From Hungatella sp. UBA3147 (GTDB lineage: Bacteria; Bacillota; Clostridia; Lachnospirales; Lachnospiraceae): 6,985 nucleotides of DNA. This document shows positions 6,030 to 6,985 of this stretch, one piece after another (position 1 is the first letter of the stretch; the number at the start of each line of letters is the position of its first letter). The translations under genes and the position numbers were made by a program. Location: assembly GCA_002365025.1 (NCBI GenBank), contig DEYX01000360.1, positions 1 to 6,985 on the forward strand, in the 5' to 3' direction. The notes under the pieces were generated by a model that saw only the letters and a list, made by a program, of their open reading frames with translations, was not told the origin of the DNA and made no database searches.

Positions 6030-6148
6030 GTTTCATCATTTGCGCCCAATATTTTGGGCATAAAGTTATACCTGAAGGGTGTTTCATCATTAACGCCCAT
6101 GTACTTTGGACATAGTGGCCCTTTGGGCATAATGGCATGCCCAAAAGG
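6030..6148 (-). promoter_or_regulatory. Repeated hairpins in the metF upstream region
   Basis: Three related inverted repeats lie before metF. Hairpin A: 6119-6130 with 6137-6148, 12 pairs, 6-nt loop. Hairpin B: 6095-6099 with 6107-6111, 7-nt loop. Hairpin C: 6044-6049 with 6054-6059, tetraloop. Each contains a TATGYCCAAA-like arm on the minus strand (6121-6131, 6104-6114, 6052-6062). B and C belong to a tandem repeat of about 36 nt with a 51-nt period, each ending in AATGATGAAAC (6030-6040 and 6081-6091). In A and B, and in an extension of C, a C-A mismatch on plus becomes G-U on minus, which favours an RNA role in the metF leader. Operators for a dimeric repressor are the main alternative. 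No SAM-I, cobalamin or THF riboswitch signature is visible. Confidence 0.55.
6065..6093 (-). promoter_or_regulatory. Possible metF promoter inside the hairpin region
   Basis: On the minus strand TATAAC (6065-6070, five of six consensus bases) lies 17 nt after a poor -35, TTAATG (6088-6093). If used, hairpin C would fall over the start site and the arms of B next to the -35, so the repeats would act as operators. A competing weak candidate is TTGCGG (6192-6197), 17 nt, TAAAGT (6169-6174), which would put all three hairpins in the transcript. Neither is convincing alone. Confidence 0.25.
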
Positions 6149-6207
6149 CTTCTTTTTATTATTTTAACACTTTACCACAAAAAACTGCTTCCCGCAATAG
6201 ATTCTGC

Positions 6208-6985
6208 TTACGTCTCCTGACTTTCCATCACCTGAGGATTGCTGTAAGAAACGTAAATTCTGACCCCATCCTTGGTAAGATAAAGGTTGATATCAAACAG
6301 CCCTTCTGTAATAAACACTCCATCTTCCTGCCATTCTCCTGTTCCGGCCTGTTCCATAATAGCAGGAATGCTGCTTTCTTCCTGAGGAATACCTGCTCCA
6401 GTTTCCACAAGCCTTAAAAACTCTCCTAAAAAGACAAGGGAATTTTCCCGGTCTTTCAGGGAAGAAATATAATCATGAAGTTCTCCGGTAGCAGTATCAT
6501 AATTAATATCTACATACTGATATACGTAATCTTCATCTCCTGGATCCAGCTGACTGGTTGCCTCGTCTTCAAAGGTGTAGCTTTCCACGGTCTCATAATA
6601 GGATATGGGGCCGCCCTCATCTTCAAACTGATAATTATCAGAATAAACAGCACCCTCTTCTATCTCATAGCCATAGTTGGTTTCGCTAAAAAACTGCCCC
6701 ATGGAAGCTGCGACCGGCCTGCCGTCAACCGGAAAATGATCATAGCCGTTACAAGACTCCCCAATTGCCTTTACATCCTCTTCTAAAAGCTCCGTGAAGC
6801 CGGAATCATCATATGGAACGGCTGTCTCATAGTTACTGATCTTTTCGTCCGTTATGGCCCGGTTTACCGTTCCAATGATCCTCGGAAGAACATTGATAAG
6901 AACAAACAGAGCAACTGATATCACCACAGGCACAGTGGAATTCTTCCTTCCTTTTTCCTGTCCTGGCCGGGAAGGCTGTGACGGG
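6208..6985 (-). CDS. Unrecognised single-pass membrane protein, C-terminal part
   Basis: The reading frame is open to the right edge, so the start is missing; 258 residues are visible. They begin with a polar Pro/Ser/Gln/Lys-rich stretch (PSQPSRPGQEKGRKNS), then one hydrophobic segment at visible residues about 18-37 (VPVVISVALFVLINVLPRII), then a roughly 220-residue domain rich in Asp, Glu and Tyr. The positive charges before the hydrophobic segment suggest that the N terminus is cytoplasmic and the large acidic domain is outside. I do not recognise the family. A GTG at 6931-6933 could serve as a start, but it would fall at the edge of the membrane segment and the upstream frame is open, so I treat it as internal. 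The stop is 199 nt before metF, and I see no convincing terminator in between, only TTTTTT near 6179-6184 without a clear stem. Confidence 0.8.
   Translation of the reverse strand, partial: PSQPSRPGQEKGRKNSTVPVVISVALFVLINVLPRIIGTVNRAITDEKISNYETAVPYDDSGFTELLEEDVKAIGESCNGYDHFPVDGRPVAASMGQFFSETNYGYEIEEGAVYSDNYQFEDEGGPISYYETVESYTFEDEATSQLDPGDEDYVYQYVDINYDTATGELHDYISSLKDRENSLVFLGEFLRLVETGAGIPQEESSIPAIMEQAGTGEWQEDGVFITEGLFDINLYLTKDGVRIYVSYSNPQVMESQET

Noticed and set aside
6119..6170. Plus-strand terminator (hairpin A followed by a T-rich stretch)
   Set aside because: There is no plus-strand gene for it to serve, and hairpin A pairs better on the minus strand, where one C-A opposition becomes G-U. 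Bidirectional use cannot be excluded.
6009..6207. SAM-I, cobalamin or THF riboswitch before metF
   Set aside because: None of the conserved cores is seen; a GCCACTATG near 6112-6120 only partly resembles the cobalamin GCCACTG box and lacks the rest.
6228..6410. 60-codon minus-strand frame
   Set aside because: It overlaps the longer membrane-protein frame in another register, with no distinct start signal.

Overview
The window looks like chromosomal DNA of a Clostridia bacterium, most likely a Lachnospiraceae member of the Lacrimispora/Enterocloster type. This is inferred from the low-to-mid GC coding sequence, AT-rich gaps, strong sigma-A promoters, GGAGG ribosome binding sites, a split B12-dependent methionine synthase, and a small RDACGKQSC protein that I associate with that family. 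No database search was possible. Every gene I can support lies on the minus strand, so transcription runs from high to low coordinates. The window holds no phage gene, complete insertion sequence, CRISPR array or tRNA/rRNA gene that I can recognise.

From right to left: (1) 6208-6985 is the C-terminal part of an unrecognised single-pass membrane protein, cut by the window edge. (2) 6009-6207 is the leader region of metF and carries three related hairpins, two of them in a 51-nt repeat. (3) 1968-6008 is a methionine-synthesis cluster: metF (methylene-THF reductase), a free-standing methionine synthase activation-domain protein, and a metH lacking that domain. MetF makes 5-methyl-THF, MetH passes its methyl group through cobalamin to homocysteine, and the activation protein presumably rescues oxidised cobalamin. 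(4) 1756-1967 holds a near-ideal promoter and a leader of about 170 nt that folds on paper into a closed four-way junction. (5) 664-1755 is trpS, a tryptophanyl-tRNA synthetase of the GDRPTG...HIGH type, followed within 8 nt by a 79-residue small protein (416-655) and then a strong intrinsic terminator (350-402). (6) 38-349 is an AT-rich spacer with a small G-rich islet and a promoter reading left. (7) 1-37 is the first 12 codons of what appears to be an NCS2-type purine/nucleobase permease.

No terminator is visible between metH and trpS, so met transcripts may read through into trpS in addition to its own promoter. The most interesting material is non-coding: the structured trpS leader, which has no T-box signature, and the repeated hairpins before metF. 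In both, several mismatches on the plus strand become G-U pairs in the minus-strand transcript, which favours a role as RNA.
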